From NCBI RefSeq assembly GCF_022513565.1, contig NZ_JAKWBE010000008.1, positions 1 to 64,000 on the forward strand: a stretch of 64,000 nt of DNA. Reading direction: 5' to 3'. Every line of letters begins with the position of its first letter. Within the stretch, counting starts at the first letter, position 1. Position numbers and translations under genes: made by a program. The DNA is from Streptomyces gilvus. GTDB taxonomy: Bacteria > Actinomycetota > Actinomycetes > Streptomycetales > Streptomycetaceae. This document shows, one piece after another, positions 62,226-64,000 of the stretch. Under the pieces are notes generated by a model that ran no database searches, was not told the origin of the DNA, and worked only from the letters and a program-made list of their open reading frames with translations.

Positions 62226-63167
62226 ATGCGTGCCGGTCGCGTCTTCGCGTACGGCGCCGCCGCCGGGCTCCTCGGTGACCAGCTGCTCGGCGATCCGCGC
62301 CGGGGGCACCCGGTCGCCGCGTTCGGACGGGCCGCGGGTGCCGTGGAGCGGGTGCTGTGGCGGGACCACCGCGGGTGGGGGGCGCTGCACACCGCCGTGT
62401 GCGTCGGGGGTGCCGTGGCGCTGGGCGCCGTGGCGGAGAAGGTCGTACGTCCGTCCCGTACCGCTTCCGTGGCGCTGACCGCCGCCGCCACCTGGGCGGT
62501 TGTCGGCGGCAGCTCGCTCGCGCGCGAGGCGCGGGTCATCGGGCGGGCCCTGGAGGCGGGTGACGTCGAGGGTGCCCGGGAGCGGCTGCCGCATCTGTGC
62601 GGGCGGGATCCGCAGGCGCTGGACGCGGACGGAATCGCCCGGGCCGTGGTGGAGTCGGTCGCCGAGAACACCTCGGACGCGGTGGTCGGGGCGCTGGTGT
62701 GGGGGGCCGTCGGCGGGGTGCCGGGGCTGCTCGGGTTCCGGGCCGTCAACACGCTGGACGCCATGGTCGGGCACAAGTCGGCGCGGTACCGGCGCTACGG
62801 GTGGGCCTCCGCGCGGCTGGACGACGTGGCCGGCTGGCCGGGGGCGCGGCTGACGGCGGCCCTGGCGACGGTCGCGGGGGGCGACCCGCGCGGGGCGGCA
62901 CGGGCCTGGCGGGCGGACGCGGGGAAGCATCCGAGCCCCAACGCCGGTCCTGTGGAGGCCTCGTTCGCGGGAGCGCTCGGGGTGCGCCTGGGCGGGCCCC
63001 TCTCCTACGGCGGGCGGGTCGAGCACCGGCCCGTGCTCAACGCGCACGGCCGCGCCGTCGCCGTACCGGACATCGAGCGGGCCGTACGGCTCTCCCGGCG
63101 CGTCGGTCTGCTCGCGCTCGGCGTCAGTGCCGCCGCGCGCCTGTCGGTGAAGGGACGTACGTCATGA
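62226..63167 (+). CDS. cobD: Adenosylcobinamide-phosphate synthase
   Basis: A 313-aa membrane enzyme (CobD/CbiB) that attaches aminopropanol to adenosylcobyric acid in cobalamin synthesis. Hallmarks are [16 protein letters not shown] (about 14-29), the [16 protein letters not shown] segment (about 142-157) and [19 protein letters not shown] (about 176-194). Several helices. It overlaps cobQ by ATGA. Under riboswitch control. ATG 62226 has no clear ribosome site, see the upstream ORF. Confidence 0.95.
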   Translation: MRAGRVFAYGAAAGLLGDQLLGDPRRGHPVAAFGRAAGAVERVLWRDHRGWGALHTAVCVGGAVALGAVAEKVVRPSRTASVALTAAATWAVVGGSSLAREARVIGRALEAGDVEGARERLPHLCGRDPQALDADGIARAVVESVAENTSDAVVGALVWGAVGGVPGLLGFRAVNTLDAMVGHKSARYRRYGWASARLDDVAGWPGARLTAALATVAGGDPRGAARAWRADAGKHPSPNAGPVEASFAGALGVRLGGPLSYGGRVEHRPVLNAHGRAVAVPDIERAVRLSRRVGLLALGVSAAARLSVKGRTS

Positions 63168-64000
63168 GCGGGGGTCTCCTCGTCGCCGGCACCACCTCCG
63201 ACGCCGGCAAGAGTGTCGTCACCGCCGGGATCTGCCGGTGGCTGGTGCGCCAAGGGGTCAAGGTGGCTCCCTTCAAGGCGCAGAACATGTCGCTCAACTC
63301 CTTCGTGACGCGCGAGGGTGCCGAGATCGGGCGGGCGCAGGCCATGCAGGCGCAGGCGTGCCGGATCGAGCCGACGGCGCTGATGAATCCCGTGCTGCTG
63401 AAGCCCGGGGGCGAACAGAGCAGCCAGGTCGTGCTCATGGGCAAGCCGGTGGGCGAGCTGAGCGCGCGGGGGTATCACGGCGGGCGGCAGCAGAAGCTCC
63501 TCGGGACCGTGCTGGAGTGTCTCGCCGAGTTGCGGGGCACGTATGACGCGGTGATCTGTGAGGGGGCCGGCAGTCCCGCGGAGATCAATCTGCGCCGGAC
63601 CGACATCGTGAACATGGGGATCGCCCGCAACGCCGGGCTTCCCGTCCTCGTGGTCGGTGACATCGACCGCGGGGGTGTGTTCGCCTCGTTCTTCGGGACG
63701 GTGGCGCTGCTGTCGGAGGAGGACCAGCGGCTCGTCGCCGGGTTCCTGGTGAACAAGTTCCGGGGGGACGTCTCCCTGCTGGAGCCCGGCCTCGACATGC
63801 TGCACGGGCTCACCGGGCGGCGGACGTTCGGCGTGCTGCCCTTCCGGCACGGGCTCGGCATCGACGAGGAGGACGGGCTCCGGGTCTCCCTGCGCGGGAC
63901 CGTGCGGGAGTCGAACACCGCGCCCCCCGTCGGCGAGGACGTGCTGCGAGTCGCCGTCTGCGCGATCCCGCTCATGTCGAACTTCACCGACGTGGACGCC
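63164..64000 (+). CDS. cobQ: Cobyric acid synthase, truncated at the window edge
   Basis: The first 279 codons of cobyric acid synthase (CobQ/CbiP), which amidates four side chains of adenosylcobyrinic a,c-diamide. The ATP-binding GTTSDAGKS (9-17), [13 protein letters not shown] (about 37-49) and [13 protein letters not shown] (about 129-141) are typical, and [13 protein letters not shown] follows. The C-terminal glutamine amidotransferase domain lies beyond position 64000. It starts by ATGA overlap with cobD. Nothing else downstream is visible. Confidence 0.95.
   Translation, partial: MSGGLLVAGTTSDAGKSVVTAGICRWLVRQGVKVAPFKAQNMSLNSFVTREGAEIGRAQAMQAQACRIEPTALMNPVLLKPGGEQSSQVVLMGKPVGELSARGYHGGRQQKLLGTVLECLAELRGTYDAVICEGAGSPAEINLRRTDIVNMGIARNAGLPVLVVGDIDRGGVFASFFGTVALLSEEDQRLVAGFLVNKFRGDVSLLEPGLDMLHGLTGRRTFGVLPFRHGLGIDEEDGLRVSLRGTVRESNTAPPVGEDVLRVAVCAIPLMSNFTDVDA

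Overview
The window is a gene-dense, very GC-rich stretch of actinobacterial chromosome. The gene content points firmly to Streptomyces: a cysteine-free chaplin (ChpE type), a streptophobe membrane protein, an Asp23/AmaP envelope-stress cluster with its divergent P10-like partner, a NADH enoyl-ACP reductase of the InhA type, and a PHO-box-preceded phosphate transporter. From memory, the gene order (spo0M, chpE, two-component pair, serB, fabG-fabI, tldD-tldE, tyrS, moaA, acetate permease, pit, cobD-cobQ) resembles the S. coelicolor SCO179x-SCO185x core region. I see no prophage, insertion sequence, tRNA, rRNA or CRISPR array.

Layout. 0-6.5 kb: alkyladenine glycosylase, Spo0M, a PEBP-family protein, an HNH endonuclease, an NfeD-SPFH membrane pair, a lone ABC ATPase and an unknown protein. 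6.5-11.9 kb: chpE, a GAF histidine kinase/LuxR-type regulator pair, an SDR-QueA operon and a secreted lysozyme-like protein. 12-19.4 kb: an FHA-FHA-ABC-permease fusion, a streptophobe protein, an 800-bp minisatellite and serB. 19.4-28.9 kb: small membrane proteins, an MFS exporter with its FadR-type regulator, the fabG-fabI operon, tldD-tldE and tyrS. 29-40 kb: stress and small zinc proteins, moaA, acetate symporter, secreted subtilase, CoA-transferase, CopD-like protein, a broken alcohol dehydrogenase, lysoplasmalogenase and sterol desaturase. 40-45.3 kb: a VIT-family transporter and a four-gene putative catabolic operon (two amidohydrolases, SDR, acetoacetate-decarboxylase-like). 45.4-53.4 kb: exonuclease, zinc protein, SURF1, GH15 hydrolase, SDR and the Asp23/AmaP cluster. 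53.4-60.2 kb: enoyl-CoA hydratase, tiny HTH protein, ABC-F ATPase, unknown protein, hydrolase and class II aldolase. 60.2-64 kb: pit phosphate transporter and a cobalamin-riboswitch-controlled cobD-cobQ operon cut by the right edge.

Most genes are ordinary core functions, and several pairs overlap by ATGA or GTGA, implying translational coupling. The most unusual signals are non-coding or structural. One is a two-tier tandem array before serB, with older 19-bp units and a homogenised 37-bp higher-order repeat. Another is a GC-rich palindrome that appears to have inserted into an alcohol dehydrogenase and shifted its frame. A third is a 26-codon upstream ORF between the cobalamin riboswitch and cobD. 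Others are an attenuator-like leader before a 73-aa zinc protein, strong operator-like palindromes before a CoA-transferase and an MFS/FadR pair, and a two-unit PHO box before pit.
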